64,000 bases of DNA from JAGNHN01 sp964590645 (GCA_964590645.1 CAZPYJ010000005.1:1-64000), one strand, 5' to 3'. Shown: positions 17,122 to 26,486, counted from the first letter of the stretch. The notes: generated from the letters alone by a model not told the origin. Translations and numbers: made by a program.

Positions 17122-17210
17122 TGTCAATGCCTGAATAAGGTTTCCCGCTTCTCGCTTTTCGCGTACCCTGAGCGCAGCCGAAGGGTCCGCTTCTCTCGCT
17201 TGCTTGCCCT
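17122..17210. repeat. 89-bp direct repeat, copy B
   Basis: Second copy of 16837-16925, in the same orientation, with its own palindromic element (17165-17186). It is followed at 17207-17250 by a CCCT-GAGCG ... CAGTCGA-AGGG palindrome that appears split by 24 extra bases (17216-17239). Confidence 0.92.
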
Positions 17211-17283
17211 GAGCGTTTACACTGCGCTTTGCCGAAATGCAGTCGAAGGGAAGACGAAGGGAAGCCGAAGATCGTTTCCCTTT

Positions 17284-17652
17284 CTACTTCACCCCTAAAT
17301 CGTCGCTACACAGGGTAATACAAACCTTTTGCGTCTGTCCGCCCAGGGGCGGGTTCATCTTGCTGATCTTGATCTGGGCGAAACCGATCTCAGGAAAGTT
17401 TTGGTGGGCTTTACTCAGGATACGCCAGGCGACGTGTTCAATCAGGCGGGAATCCAAAGCCATCTCCTTACGGATCATTGCATAGACCGTATGGTAGTTC
17501 ACTGTTTTCTTTAACTCATCCGAACGCTGGGCCTCAGTTGTATCTGCATCAAAATGAAAATCAATGATAAAACGGGTACCAATAATCTGTTCCTCGCGAT
17601 AGTAGCCGTGATGGGAATAAAACTCCATCCCTTCCAGGGAAATGCGTGCCAT
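17284..17652 (-). CDS. folB: Dihydroneopterin aldolase
   Basis: The 122-residue enzyme of folate synthesis splits dihydroneopterin to hydroxymethyl-dihydropterin and glycolaldehyde. The signature EGMEFYSHHGYYREEQIIGTRF is at the N-terminus (substrate-binding Glu in YREEQ). The catalytic lysine lies in IKISKMNPPLGG near the C-terminus. Full length; cytoplasmic homo-oligomer by family. A TATCTTCG hexamer-like -7 element lies about 15 bp before the ATG. It is not obviously in an operon: cysK starts its 3' end 78 bp away on the same strand. Confidence 0.95.
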   Translation of the reverse strand: MARISLEGMEFYSHHGYYREEQIIGTRFIIDFHFDADTTEAQRSDELKKTVNYHTVYAMIRKEMALDSRLIEHVAWRILSKAHQNFPEIGFAQIKISKMNPPLGGQTQKVCITLCSDDLGVK

Positions 17653-17730
17653 AACAGAATGCTTTGAGCGAAGATAGACAAAACTATAGCCTGCCCACCC
17701 TGTTTTTCGCTTCTTCAGCTTTGGCCGAAA

Positions 17731-18639
17731 TCAGGCAAAAAAGTCGTCCACCGAAATATAGCGTTCCCCACTGTCGTAGGCGAAAGTCAGGACACGCTTG
17801 CCTTTCAGATGCTGGCGGTACTGATGGATGGCGGCCAGGGATGCGCCCGAGGAGATACCGACAAACAAGCCTTCCTGCCGGGCAGCTTCGCGCGCATAAT
17901 GAAGTGCTTCGGGTCGGGCTACTGCGATACTTCCATCCAGCACTTCCCTGTCGAGGTTGCGCGGAATAAAGCCTGCACCGATGCCCTGAATACCGTGCGG
18001 ACCCGGACTACCGCCGCCGATCACTGCCGACTCTGCCGGCTCGACGGCCAGCACCTGCATTTCCGGCCAGCGGGTCTTCAGTACCCTTCCTACTCCACTG
18101 ATGTGGCCTCCTGTACCCACCCCGGTAATCATATAATCAAAGCCTTCCGGAAAATCCGAGAGGATCTCTGAGGCGGTGTAGGCTTCGTGGGTCATCGGAT
18201 TGACAGGGTTTTCAAATTGCATCGGAATCCATCCCCGATGTGCCTCACGAAGGGTGTTCGCCTTTTCAATGGCGGCCTTCATCCCTCCCTCTTTGGGCGT
18301 CAGTACCAGCTCGGCCCCGTAAGCCTTCATTTGTTTGCGGCGCTCTACCGACATCGATTCGGGCATCACCAGGATGAGGCGGTAGCCCTTGACAGCGCAT
18401 ACCAGGGCCATCCCTATGCCGGTGTTCCCGGAGGTAGGCTCGATGATGATGCTGTCTTTGCTTAACAAACCCTGCTTCTCCGCTTCTTCCACCATTGCCA
18501 GGGCGATGCGGTCTTTGATGGATGCACCGGGGTTCTGGCGTTCCAGTTTCACCCAGACTTCCATTTCAGATCCGAACAAACGGTTTATGCGCACAGTCGG
18601 GGTATTTCCAATCAGTTCCAGTATGTGCTGTACTCTCAT
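17731..18639 (-). CDS. cysK: Cysteine synthase (O-acetylserine sulfhydrylase)
   Basis: The 302-residue PLP enzyme makes cysteine from O-acetylserine and sulfide. K42 in NPGASIKDR is the Schiff-base lysine. The substrate loop EPTSGNTG and the PLP phosphate loop GVGTGGHISG are intact, and FVGISSGAS is near the C-terminus. The length fits CysK or CysM; sulfide versus thiosulfate preference cannot be told. The gene is 15 nt downstream of cysE, so the pair encodes both steps from serine to cysteine and could form the CysE-CysK complex. Confidence 0.95.
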   Translation of the reverse strand: MRVQHILELIGNTPTVRINRLFGSEMEVWVKLERQNPGASIKDRIALAMVEEAEKQGLLSKDSIIIEPTSGNTGIGMALVCAVKGYRLILVMPESMSVERRKQMKAYGAELVLTPKEGGMKAAIEKANTLREAHRGWIPMQFENPVNPMTHEAYTASEILSDFPEGFDYMITGVGTGGHISGVGRVLKTRWPEMQVLAVEPAESAVIGGGSPGPHGIQGIGAGFIPRNLDREVLDGSIAVARPEALHYAREAARQEGLFVGISSGASLAAIHQYRQHLKGKRVLTFAYDSGERYISVDDFFA

Positions 18640-18654
18640 AAGAATTCCTTTCTA

Positions 18655-19467
18655 TCATATAACAAAATCCAGGACATTTCCGTCCTGCGGGTTCTTGTCA
18701 ATCAGGTGCACCTCGCTACGGTTGATCACCAGTGAATAGGGTGCTACGCTATGCGTAAGCCATACATTTCCACCAATGATACTATGATGACCGATGAGGG
18801 TATCTCCACCCAGGATGGTGCTGCCGCTATATACAATAACCTTGTCTTCCAGGGTAGGATGTCTCTTCTTCCCCGCTTTTTCCTTGCTTACACTCGAAGC
18901 CCCCAGGGTAACACCCTGATAGATTTTGACTTCATCCCCTATTACTGTTGTTTCCCCGATCACGATCCCGGTTCCGTGGTCGATGCAGAATGATTTTCCA
19001 ATCCGGGCGCCGGGGTGGATATCAATACCGGTATGGCGGTGGGCGTTCTCGGTAAACATCCGTGGAATCACCGGAATGTGGAGGCGGTGCATAAGATGAG
19101 CAAGGCGATAAACAAGAATCGCATAGAATCCGGGGTAAGCGAGAATCACTTCTTCGATATGTCCTGCCGCCGGATCACCGGCACAGATTGCCTGGGCATC
19201 AAACAGTACTGCCTCATATACTTCCTGTAAGCCGGCAAAGAAAGCCTTACTGCAATCTTCTGCCCGGCAGCTTACACTGTCAAAGCTGGAAAGCAGGGCA
19301 AGCATTTCCCGGCGGAGGGCCTCCCCATCAGGCTGTTGGGTATATCCGTTGTCACCTAAACACGGAAACATACCGGCAACGATGTGATCAAGAAAATGCG
19401 AGACGGCCCGGTGAGAAGGAACCCTTCGGTAGTCAAGCCGGGAAGATGGAGAAATGATTGGGGGCAT
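18655..19467 (-). CDS. cysE: Serine O-acetyltransferase
   Basis: The 270-residue enzyme acetylates serine with acetyl-CoA, the first step of cysteine synthesis. An alpha-helical N-terminal domain (to about residue 145) precedes a left-handed beta-helix of hexapeptide repeats (IDIHPGARIGKSFCIDHGTGIVIGETTVIGDEVKIYQGVTLGA). The catalytic H in DHGTG and the acetyl-CoA loop are present. The C-terminus ends DGNVLDFVI; a terminal Ile is typical of partners that insert into the CysK active site. ATG 19467 is chosen; an in-frame TTG lies 18 nt upstream. First gene of cysE-cysK. Confidence 0.94.
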   Translation of the reverse strand: MPPIISPSSRLDYRRVPSHRAVSHFLDHIVAGMFPCLGDNGYTQQPDGEALRREMLALLSSFDSVSCRAEDCSKAFFAGLQEVYEAVLFDAQAICAGDPAAGHIEEVILAYPGFYAILVYRLAHLMHRLHIPVIPRMFTENAHRHTGIDIHPGARIGKSFCIDHGTGIVIGETTVIGDEVKIYQGVTLGASSVSKEKAGKKRHPTLEDKVIVYSGSTILGGDTLIGHHSIIGGNVWLTHSVAPYSLVINRSEVHLIDKNPQDGNVLDFVI

Positions 19468-19759
19468 TGGGAAGAGGTGTTTCAATTTTCAACATTCAAT
19501 GTTCTGTGAGACAATTCGTTAAGGTCTTCTTTTGTTGCTTTCCTCCAGGAGTTCAGATCAATTCGTTTTTAACTTTTGGTCGGTTCACGGGTGGGTTTTT
19601 CATTCCTGAGATACACAAAAATAGGCACTTTCTTTGGCTGAGGTGAACCGAATAAGAGTCTGCCTTAAAGGCAAACCAATGATGGGAAGAAATGTTTGGA
19701 GACAGGGATATTCCGGCTTTTTTCTATTTTCGCTTCTTCCTGTTCACAATACGATCCTG

Positions 19760-21097
19760 ATGAAAAGACCCACCCTCTTTTTACTCCTGCTCAGCATCGC
19801 CTGGCTGTATTGCGCTGCAAGGCTCTCCGCCCAGGGAGGCCAGTCAAAGCTCCTGGGCTACTGGCACAATTGGAACGATGTCAATGCCCCCTATATCCCG
19901 CTGAACCTGGTAGATCCACGCTATGATGTGGTCATTGTGGCTTTTGCCATTCCGGAATTCGGCACCGACTATAAAATGAGCTTCCAACCGGATCAGGGCA
20001 GCACAGCCCTCTTCCAGTCGCAGGTACAAACGCTGCAAGCCCAGGGAAAGCAGGTACTCATCAGCATCGGCGGCGCTACCGCTCCGGTTTCGCTCGATAA
20101 TGCAATGGAGAGAGACACCTTTGTCAGTACAATGCTGGATATCCTTAACATTTATGGTTTTGATGGGGTCGACATCGACCTGGAAGGGGCTTCTCTCCTG
20201 CTTAGCGGAGGAAACATCAGCAGTCCCATCGATTCGCCAATTGTGAACCTCATCACAGCTGTCCGGCAGATTATGACCACCTATCAATCCCAGTTTCAAA
20301 AAAGAATGGTACTGACAATGGCGCCCGAAACCGCTTATGTGCAGGGCGGAATGTCTGGCTATGGAGGTATTTGGGGAGCCTATCTCCCTGTAATCCACGC
20401 CCTGCGCGATTCCCTCGATGTCCTGATGGTACAGCTCTACAACAGCGGATCGATGTATGGTATTGATCAACAGGTATATACCCAGGGCACCGCAGATTTT
20501 ATTGTGGCGATGAGCGAAGCGCTGATCACCGGATTCCAGACGGCGGGCGGATACTTTGCCGGTTTGCCTGCCCAAAAGATTGCCGTAGGACTTCCCGCCT
20601 GTCCGTTAGCCGCCGGAGGAGGCTATACCGATACTGCTACTGTTAAAGCTGCACTGAGCTACCTGCGTGGAGAAGGCCCCAAACCCGGTAACTATTCCCT
20701 GAGTCTGGCGGGGGGATACCCGGAAGTGAATAAGATGATGACCTGGAGCATCAATTGGGATGCCCTGGCATCCTGCGGGGGCAGCTATGCCTATGCCGAG
20801 AACTTTGATCGCATCTTCCCGGATTCCCTCACCACAGGATGGACAGATAAAGGACAGGCAGCTTTTCATATTTATCCAAACCCGGCCACAGACAGGATAA
20901 GCATCAGCCTTCCGGGTGAAGGCCAGGCTACGATGCTATTCCATCTCTACGATGCCACAGGGAGACTGCTCCGGAAGGAAGTCATCTCTGCTCCTCACCA
21001 TACACTGGATGTGGCTCACCTACCCCCAGGCCATTACCTGCTTCAAGTGAAAGGAGCCGGGTTTGAGACCCAAAAATGGCTGGTAAAGCGGGATTAA
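19760..21097 (+). CDS. Secreted GH18 chitinase-like protein with T9SS sorting domain
   Basis: The 445-residue protein has a signal peptide (about 1-25, ending RLSAQ). A GH18 TIM barrel follows at about 28-350: LISIGGA strand motif and FDGVDIDLEG, in which D135, D138, D140 and E142 form the DxxDxDxE catalytic set, so it should be active. The C-terminus (from about 370) is a T9SS type A domain: FHIYPNPATDRISISL, ATGRLLRKEV, LPPGHYLLQV. Likely substrate is chitin or a related N-acetylglucosamine polymer, degraded outside the cell. ATG 19760 is chosen because it gives a clean signal peptide; an upstream in-frame start at 19634 does not. It converges with the antiporter gene. Confidence 0.92.
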   Translation: MKRPTLFLLLLSIAWLYCAARLSAQGGQSKLLGYWHNWNDVNAPYIPLNLVDPRYDVVIVAFAIPEFGTDYKMSFQPDQGSTALFQSQVQTLQAQGKQVLISIGGATAPVSLDNAMERDTFVSTMLDILNIYGFDGVDIDLEGASLLLSGGNISSPIDSPIVNLITAVRQIMTTYQSQFQKRMVLTMAPETAYVQGGMSGYGGIWGAYLPVIHALRDSLDVLMVQLYNSGSMYGIDQQVYTQGTADFIVAMSEALITGFQTAGGYFAGLPAQKIAVGLPACPLAAGGGYTDTATVKAALSYLRGEGPKPGNYSLSLAGGYPEVNKMMTWSINWDALASCGGSYAYAENFDRIFPDSLTTGWTDKGQAAFHIYPNPATDRISISLPGEGQATMLFHLYDATGRLLRKEVISAPHHTLDVAHLPPGHYLLQVKGAGFETQKWLVKRD

Positions 21098-21116
21098 GAG
21101 TAAGGAAGGCAGCAGG

Positions 21117-22388
21117 TTACTGCTTGTTTTCCTCTTCCTCTTCCTCTTCCAGGGCCTCCCAACCTTCCGGGGCCTTCTTCCTGAAATCGAAGAAATCGGG
21201 GCGGATCTTCAGCAAGATCACCAGAAATGAACAAATCACAATGCTGAACAAGACAACTGAATAGCCCAAATCCTGTATGACCAGTCCGTGTGCCAACCCC
21301 TGCTGCAATGGAATGGATGCCAGTACGGCCGGAACCATCCCTTTGGGCATCATAATCGACATAATCGATTTCTCGGCCTTGGTAACCATATTTCCTGCCA
21401 GCAAACGGATGCCGGGCATCCTGACCAGAATGATCAGAATCACCAGCAACAGACTGATGGCATAAACCAGGGGAGAACCTACACGGATAGAAACTCCCAC
21501 ATAGACAAAGAAATAGGTCTGAACGATAAACACGATCTCGCTGAAGAAGTCCCGTTCAAATGTGGTGAAAGTAGAGGCGTTAAAACGGAAGACCTTCCTG
21601 AAGAACGAATGCTTTCCGATCAGTTCCATATTTCCGAGGATGATCCCGAAGGTGAGTATGCTGATACCGCCATTAAACCCCAGCATTTCCACCACTCCAT
21701 AGAGCACGAAAACAAAGGCCAGGGAGATGAACATAGAGTTCTTGATGCTGCGGATCAGGCGGATCAGCCCTGACCAGATGATCCCGCTCATCAGTCCCAG
21801 TAGGATTGCAAAAAGCAGGGCTTTGGACATTTTCTCAAAGATGTGAACCGGAGTGACCACACCCCTCATCATCCCATCCAGCAGGGCCAGGCCTACCACC
21901 AGACAGATCACATCACTCAGCGCTGATTCAAGGATCAGCACGGAACTGCTGCGCGAGCCCATCTTTAATTGTTTCACCATCGGAATGACCACTGCAGAAG
22001 AAGTCCCCCCGATTATGGCACCCACAAAGGCTGCACTGACCATATCGAGACCTAAAAAGCTGGTGACAATCACGACCGTTAGCCCGAGGGTGGCCAGAAA
22101 GTTAATGATGGTGAGCAAAGAGGCCGAACCCAGAGAAGAACGGATGTCTTTGAGATTAAGGTTAGCGCCGCTTTCAAACAGAATGACGATCAGGGTGATG
22201 GTGGTGAAAACTTCTCCCAGATCTCCGAAAAAATCCTTGGTTATGACCCCGCTTACCGGTCCCAGAACAATTCCGATCAGCATCAGCAAGAGCACATTGG
22301 GAATCTTGGTCTTATCGAACAACTCATTGAAGGCGTGCGAGAAGAAGATCAGCAAACCCAGAAAGATGATGATGATATACAGATCCAT
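21117..22388 (-). CDS. Cation:proton antiporter (CPA family)
   Basis: The 423-residue integral membrane protein has about 12 hydrophobic segments. The start resembles NhaP/KefB-type exchangers (DLYIIIIFLGLLIFF, IPNVLLLMLIGIVLGPVSG, LIVILFESGANLNLKDI). The sequence GTSSAVVIPMVKQL and ESALSDVICLVVG, with the paired acidic/polar residues of the transport core, fits a Na+ or K+/H+ antiporter. The C-terminus ends in a short acidic tail (EEEEEENKQ) and lacks the RCK/TrkA-N domain of Kef systems. Ion specificity is not predictable. It lies 56 nt downstream of the MBL hydrolase gene and may be co-transcribed. Confidence 0.9.
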   Translation of the reverse strand: MDLYIIIIFLGLLIFFSHAFNELFDKTKIPNVLLLMLIGIVLGPVSGVITKDFFGDLGEVFTTITLIVILFESGANLNLKDIRSSLGSASLLTIINFLATLGLTVVIVTSFLGLDMVSAAFVGAIIGGTSSAVVIPMVKQLKMGSRSSSVLILESALSDVICLVVGLALLDGMMRGVVTPVHIFEKMSKALLFAILLGLMSGIIWSGLIRLIRSIKNSMFISLAFVFVLYGVVEMLGFNGGISILTFGIILGNMELIGKHSFFRKVFRFNASTFTTFERDFFSEIVFIVQTYFFVYVGVSIRVGSPLVYAISLLLVILIILVRMPGIRLLAGNMVTKAEKSIMSIMMPKGMVPAVLASIPLQQGLAHGLVIQDLGYSVVLFSIVICSFLVILLKIRPDFFDFRKKAPEGWEALEEEEEEENKQ

Positions 22389-22444
22389 ATACTGCTTGTT
22401 ATTCTTTATTGATCAATTTTACGGATGCGAATCCGGCTGCAATT

Positions 22445-23080
22445 TTATGACAAAAAAGGGTTACGGGCGATTTCATTGGCGATGGTGGTATGGGGTCCGT
22501 GACCCGGAAAAACCCTCGTTTCAGGTGGAAGCACCAGGAGTTTTTCGCGGATGCTGCCGATCAGCAGGTCAAAATCACCGGTAGGTAGATCTGTGCGCCC
22601 GATACTCTCCCGGAACAATACATCCCCGGCGAGGAGGATTTGCTGGGATGGAAGATAATAGCACAGGCTGCCATCGGCGTGTCCGGGGGTATGCAGCAAC
22701 GCTACTTCCGTGTCTCCCAGCTGCAAGCGCTGCTGACCTTCCAGCAACACATCCGGCAAACCGGGAGGGGCTACCTCAAATCCATACACCCGGCCGTGTT
22801 CAACCGCATTTTCCAGAAAAAAGCCCGTATCCACGTGTGCCCATAAGGCCAGGCCATATTCTTTTCGCAGATAGTCCACCCCCAGGCAGTGATCCACGTG
22901 GGCGTGGGTCAGCAGGCAGGCTTGCAGCGATAAACCATTGGATTGAACCCATTGATGGAAAAGCTGTTCTTCTTCTTGTCCATACATTCCCGGATCGATG
23001 ACCCAGGCTTTCCTGGCTTCGTTCCAAAGGACTAAAGTATTGACCTGAAAAGGATTAAATGAAAAAACCTGCAGCTGCAT
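22445..23080 (-). CDS. MBL-fold metallo-hydrolase (glyoxalase II-like)
   Basis: The 211-residue metallo-beta-lactamase-fold protein has a complete two-metal site: THAHVDHCLG (HxHxDH), HTPGHADGS, AGDVLFRESIGRTDLPTGD (bridging Asp) and FPGHGPHTT. This is the pattern of glyoxalase II-like hydrolases, which cleave thioesters such as lactoylglutathione, but the substrate here is unknown. ATG 23080 is supported by a TAAGTTTG -7 element at 23099-23106; the longer frame to 23134 would start upstream of that promoter. Divergent from the large propeller/barrel gene. Confidence 0.93.
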   Translation of the reverse strand: MQLQVFSFNPFQVNTLVLWNEARKAWVIDPGMYGQEEEQLFHQWVQSNGLSLQACLLTHAHVDHCLGVDYLRKEYGLALWAHVDTGFFLENAVEHGRVYGFEVAPPGLPDVLLEGQQRLQLGDTEVALLHTPGHADGSLCYYLPSQQILLAGDVLFRESIGRTDLPTGDFDLLIGSIREKLLVLPPETRVFPGHGPHTTIANEIARNPFLS

Positions 23081-23098
23081 TGTAAGGGGGATTTTCCA

Positions 23099-23106
23099 CA
23101 AACTTA
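23099..23106 (-). promoter_or_regulatory. -7 element of the MBL hydrolase gene
   Basis: TAAGTTTG on the minus strand fits TAnnTTTG and lies about 19 bp before ATG 23080. It sits back to back with the divergent element at 23119-23126. Confidence 0.5.
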
Positions 23107-23118
23107 CATAAATTGCCC

Positions 23119-23126
23119 TACCTTTG
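23119..23126 (+). promoter_or_regulatory. -7 element of the propeller/barrel gene
   Basis: TACCTTTG fits TAnnTTTG. It covers a possible start at 23124 and so supports starts downstream, at 23148 or 23166. Confidence 0.5.
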
Positions 23127-23165
23127 TATGCCATTCTGGAGCTGAAAATGCATCTTGATCGACGA

Positions 23166-26100
23166 ATGAAAAGACCATTGCACCTTTTGCTGGTGTGGCT
23201 CGGACTTGCCGGGCTGTGGTGTACGCCCTCAGCCCAGGCCCAGTTTTACAATGGTTCTCAGATGACCTTTGGGAAAAACCGGGTGCAGTACAGCGAGTTT
23301 CAATGGTTTTATTATCGCTTCGACCGCTTTGAAACGTATTTCTACCTGAATGGCCGGGAGCTGGCCACCTTCACTGCTGAGTACGCCCAGGAGCAGATCC
23401 CGCTGCTGGAAAGCCGCCTTGAGGTCAACCTCCGCGATCAGATACAGTTCATCATATACAACAGCCTTTCCGACCTCAAGCAGAGCAATATCGGCCTGAT
23501 GAGTGAGGCCCAGTATAATACCGGGGGAATCACCCATATTATCGGAAGAAAAGTATTCCTCTATTTCAGCGGAGATCACCGGGACTTTGAGCGCCAGATC
23601 CGCTACGGAATCGCCCGGGTGCTGATTGACGAGATGCTCTACGGCGGATCCATCACCTCTCAGGTGACCAGCAATACCTTACTGGTACTCCCCGACTGGT
23701 ATGTCAACGGCCTGGTGAGCTATTTTGCCGAAAGCTGGAACACAGGCATTGACAGCAGGGTACGCGATGGGGTGCTCACGGGGAGATACGATAAGTTCAA
23801 CCGCCTGAGCGGCGAAGAGGCCATCTATGCAGGCCACAGCCTTTGGCGCTACATTGAAATAGAGCACGGAGCACGCAGCATTCCGGATATTGTCTATATG
23901 ACCAAGGTTTCGAAGAATGTAGAGAGTGGTTTTCTCTTTGTACTGGGAACCTCATTTAAAAACCTTGTCAACAACTGGCTTGATTTTTACTGGCGTAATT
24001 ATGACGGCTTTGAGGCGAGGGGTTTTCCGGAGGAAATGCAGGAAGTTGGGAAAAAACCCAAAACAGAGCGTGTCTATACCCAGGCCCGCCTGAGCCCGGA
24101 TGGCCGATACCTGGCCTATGTGACCAATGAACTGGGGCGATATATCCTGTGGGTGTATGATACAGAATCAGAGAAAACACGAAAAGTGGCCAAAGGAGGA
24201 TGGAAGCTGGACGAAAAAACGGATTATAGTTATCCTGTTTTGAACTGGCATCCCAATGGCAAAATCCTGGCTTTTATGACCGAAGCCAAAGGAAAAATAT
24301 TCCTGCACTATTATCAGCCCTCGAACCGGCGAAAAGATGCCCTTCCCTTCTATCGATTTGAGAAGATCACCGATTTCAGTTATTCCCACGATGGCCGGCT
24401 CTTTATCCTTTCGGCAGTGCAGAAAGGACAGTCAGATCTTTTTGTGTACAATATTGCTTCCCGTACCATTGACCAGCTTACCGATGACATATACGACGAC
24501 CTGAATCCACGCTTCATCCGCAATTCCAGCCGCATCATTTTTTCTTCCAACCGTCCGGGAGACACCTTGCGTCCGGGACTACCCTACTTCCCGCAGGATG
24601 TACAGGAGTACCACGACCTCTTCGTCTATGACTACACACGCCGGCACAATGTACTCCGGCGCATTACCCGCACCCCTCTGGCAGATGAAAGGATGCCCAG
24701 GGCATTGGATGAAGGGCATTTTTCATACCTGAGTGATGAAAATGGAATTTTCAATCGCTATGTTGGCCGTTTCGACAGTACCATCAGCTATATAGACACG
24801 GCAGTGCATTATCGCTATTTCACCGATGCTTTCCCGCTTACGGATTATGATCGAAACCTGCTCGACTACAGCCTGTCTCCCCTTACAGGCAAAAAAGCCG
24901 CCATCGTTTACCGCAACGGGTACAGCCGCTTATTTTTGACCTCCTTTCTACCCGCTGGGGAATCCCCCCGGCTCAAGCTGAACCAAACCGACTTCAGGAC
25001 CAGCCTGGATGAGGAGTGGGAGGGAATGCAGGCCGACAGCCTGCCGGAAGCGCCTCCTTCCCGGCGCAAAGTGCGATTCCAGACCGTCAGGGAGGGAACA
25101 ATGAGCGGGGAGGATACCGGAAGGATTGACATCCGCAATTATACTTTCGATCGTCAGGCATTCATCAATCTCAACCTGGAGCTACCCCGCACAAATGAAA
25201 ACGGGGAAAGTGCCGTGCCGATCCGCCTGGCCGCCGCCCTGCCTAAACAGCGAAACTACTACGTGGCTTACGGAATCAATGAGTTGGTGAGCCAGTTGGA
25301 TTTTGCCTTTCTCAACAGCAATTATCAGGCATTTACCGGAGGAGGACAGCCCATTTTTCTGAATCCGGGGCTGAATGCCCTGCTTAAGGTAGGGGCTGCC
25401 GATCTGCTCGAAGATTACCGGATTACCGGAGGTGTCCGACTTTCTTCCAACCTCCGCAACAATGAATACCTGCTCAGCTTCAGTAAGCTGAAATCACGCC
25501 TGGATAAAGAATTTGTATTTCACCGACAGGTGGTGGAAGAAGAGGGATTCAATCCCATCTACAGCCTTATCCGGCACCAGGTACACGAATTTCACTATAT
25601 CCTGAAATGGCCTTTCAGTCCGGTTGCAGCAGTCAGGGGCAGCGCCATACTGCGCAACGACCGGGCAGTATACCTGGCCCTGGAAGAGCAAAGCCTCCGT
25701 GAACCCAATTTTATGCGCAACTGGGCCGCCCTGAAAGGAGAATACATCTACGATGCTACCCGGAGTCCAGGGCTTAACCTCTACTATGGGTTGCGCTTTA
25801 AGATCTTTGGAGAATATTATCGCCAGATTGAGAACAATCAAAGCGACCTGGTCGTGCTGGGGATGGATTTTCGTCATTATACCCCCCTGCACCGCAGCCT
25901 GATCTGGGCCAACCGGCTGGCAGCCTCCACATCCTTCGGCAGCAATAAACTGATTTATTATCTGGGCGGAGTGGACAACTGGCTGTTTCCCAAGTTCAAT
26001 CAGGAAACACCCATCGATCTGTCGCAGAATTATGCCTACCAGACACTGGGAACAAATATGAGGGGCTTCCATCAGAACATCCGGAACGGCAACAGTTTTC

Positions 26101-26450
26101 TCCTTTTAAACAGCGAGATCCGCTTCCCCCTCTTCCGCTATTTCGCTAACCGGCCTATCCGTTCTGATTTTTTCAACCATTTTCAGGTGCTTGGATTTGG
26201 AGATGTTGGGACAGCCTGGACAGGTTGGGATCCTTATTCCAGTGAAAACTCCCTCTTCACCCGGGTAATACGGGATGGCCCGATCACGGTGACCCTGGAA
26301 GAACAAAAAGACCCCCTGGTAGGGGGCTTTGGGTTTGGCCTCCGAAGCCGGCTGCTGGGCTATTTTGTTCGTGCCGACTGGGCCTGGGGCATTGAAGACC
26401 GTCAGGTTCAGTCATCCGTGTTTTACCTTTCCCTCAGCCTGGATTTCTGA
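23166..26450 (+). CDS. Large secreted protein: pseudo-peptidase, TolB-like propeller and C-terminal barrel
   Basis: The 1094-residue protein has a signal peptide (about 1-26, ending AQAQ). Residues about 27-280 resemble a peptidase MA-like domain (YFYLNGRELATFTAEYAQEQIPLLE, LPDWYVNGLVSYFAESW), but the zinc-binding HExxH is absent; the equivalent stretch reads IARVLIDEM. Residues about 300-560 have repeated WD40-like/TolB beta-propeller blades (ARLSPDGRYLAYVTNELG, LNWHPNGKILAFM, RFIRNSSRIIFSSNR). The last third (about 690-1094) is beta-rich and ends FYLSLSLDF, like an outer-membrane barrel of the Omp85/surface-antigen kind. Function is not known. A role at the outer membrane is inferred. Start by promoter position and signal peptide. 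Confidence 0.78.
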   Translation: MKRPLHLLLVWLGLAGLWCTPSAQAQFYNGSQMTFGKNRVQYSEFQWFYYRFDRFETYFYLNGRELATFTAEYAQEQIPLLESRLEVNLRDQIQFIIYNSLSDLKQSNIGLMSEAQYNTGGITHIIGRKVFLYFSGDHRDFERQIRYGIARVLIDEMLYGGSITSQVTSNTLLVLPDWYVNGLVSYFAESWNTGIDSRVRDGVLTGRYDKFNRLSGEEAIYAGHSLWRYIEIEHGARSIPDIVYMTKVSKNVESGFLFVLGTSFKNLVNNWLDFYWRNYDGFEARGFPEEMQEVGKKPKTERVYTQARLSPDGRYLAYVTNELGRYILWVYDTESEKTRKVAKGGWKLDEKTDYSYPVLNWHPNGKILAFMTEAKGKIFLHYYQPSNRRKDALPFYRFEKITDFSYSHDGRLFILSAVQKGQSDLFVYNIASRTIDQLTDDIYDDLNPRFIRNSSRIIFSSNRPGDTLRPGLPYFPQDVQEYHDLFVYDYTRRHNVLRRITRTPLADERMPRALDEGHFSYLSDENGIFNRYVGRFDSTISYIDTAVHYRYFTDAFPLTDYDRNLLDYSLSPLTGKKAAIVYRNGYSRLFLTSFLPAGESPRLKLNQTDFRTSLDEEWEGMQADSLPEAPPSRRKVRFQTVREGTMSGEDTGRIDIRNYTFDRQAFINLNLELPRTNENGESAVPIRLAAALPKQRNYYVAYGINELVSQLDFAFLNSNYQAFTGGGQPIFLNPGLNALLKVGAADLLEDYRITGGVRLSSNLRNNEYLLSFSKLKSRLDKEFVFHRQVVEEEGFNPIYSLIRHQVHEFHYILKWPFSPVAAVRGSAILRNDRAVYLALEEQSLREPNFMRNWAALKGEYIYDATRSPGLNLYYGLRFKIFGEYYRQIENNQSDLVVLGMDFRHYTPLHRSLIWANRLAASTSFGSNKLIYYLGGVDNWLFPKFNQETPIDLSQNYAYQTLGTNMRGFHQNIRNGNSFLLLNSEIRFPLFRYFANRPIRSDFFNHFQVLGFGDVGTAWTGWDPYSSENSLFTRVIRDGPITVTLEEQKDPLVGGFGFGLRSRLLGYFVRADWAWGIEDRQVQSSVFYLSLSLDF

Positions 26451-26486
26451 ACGGGAAAGCTTTGTCTTTCAATTAAAACCATTGCT

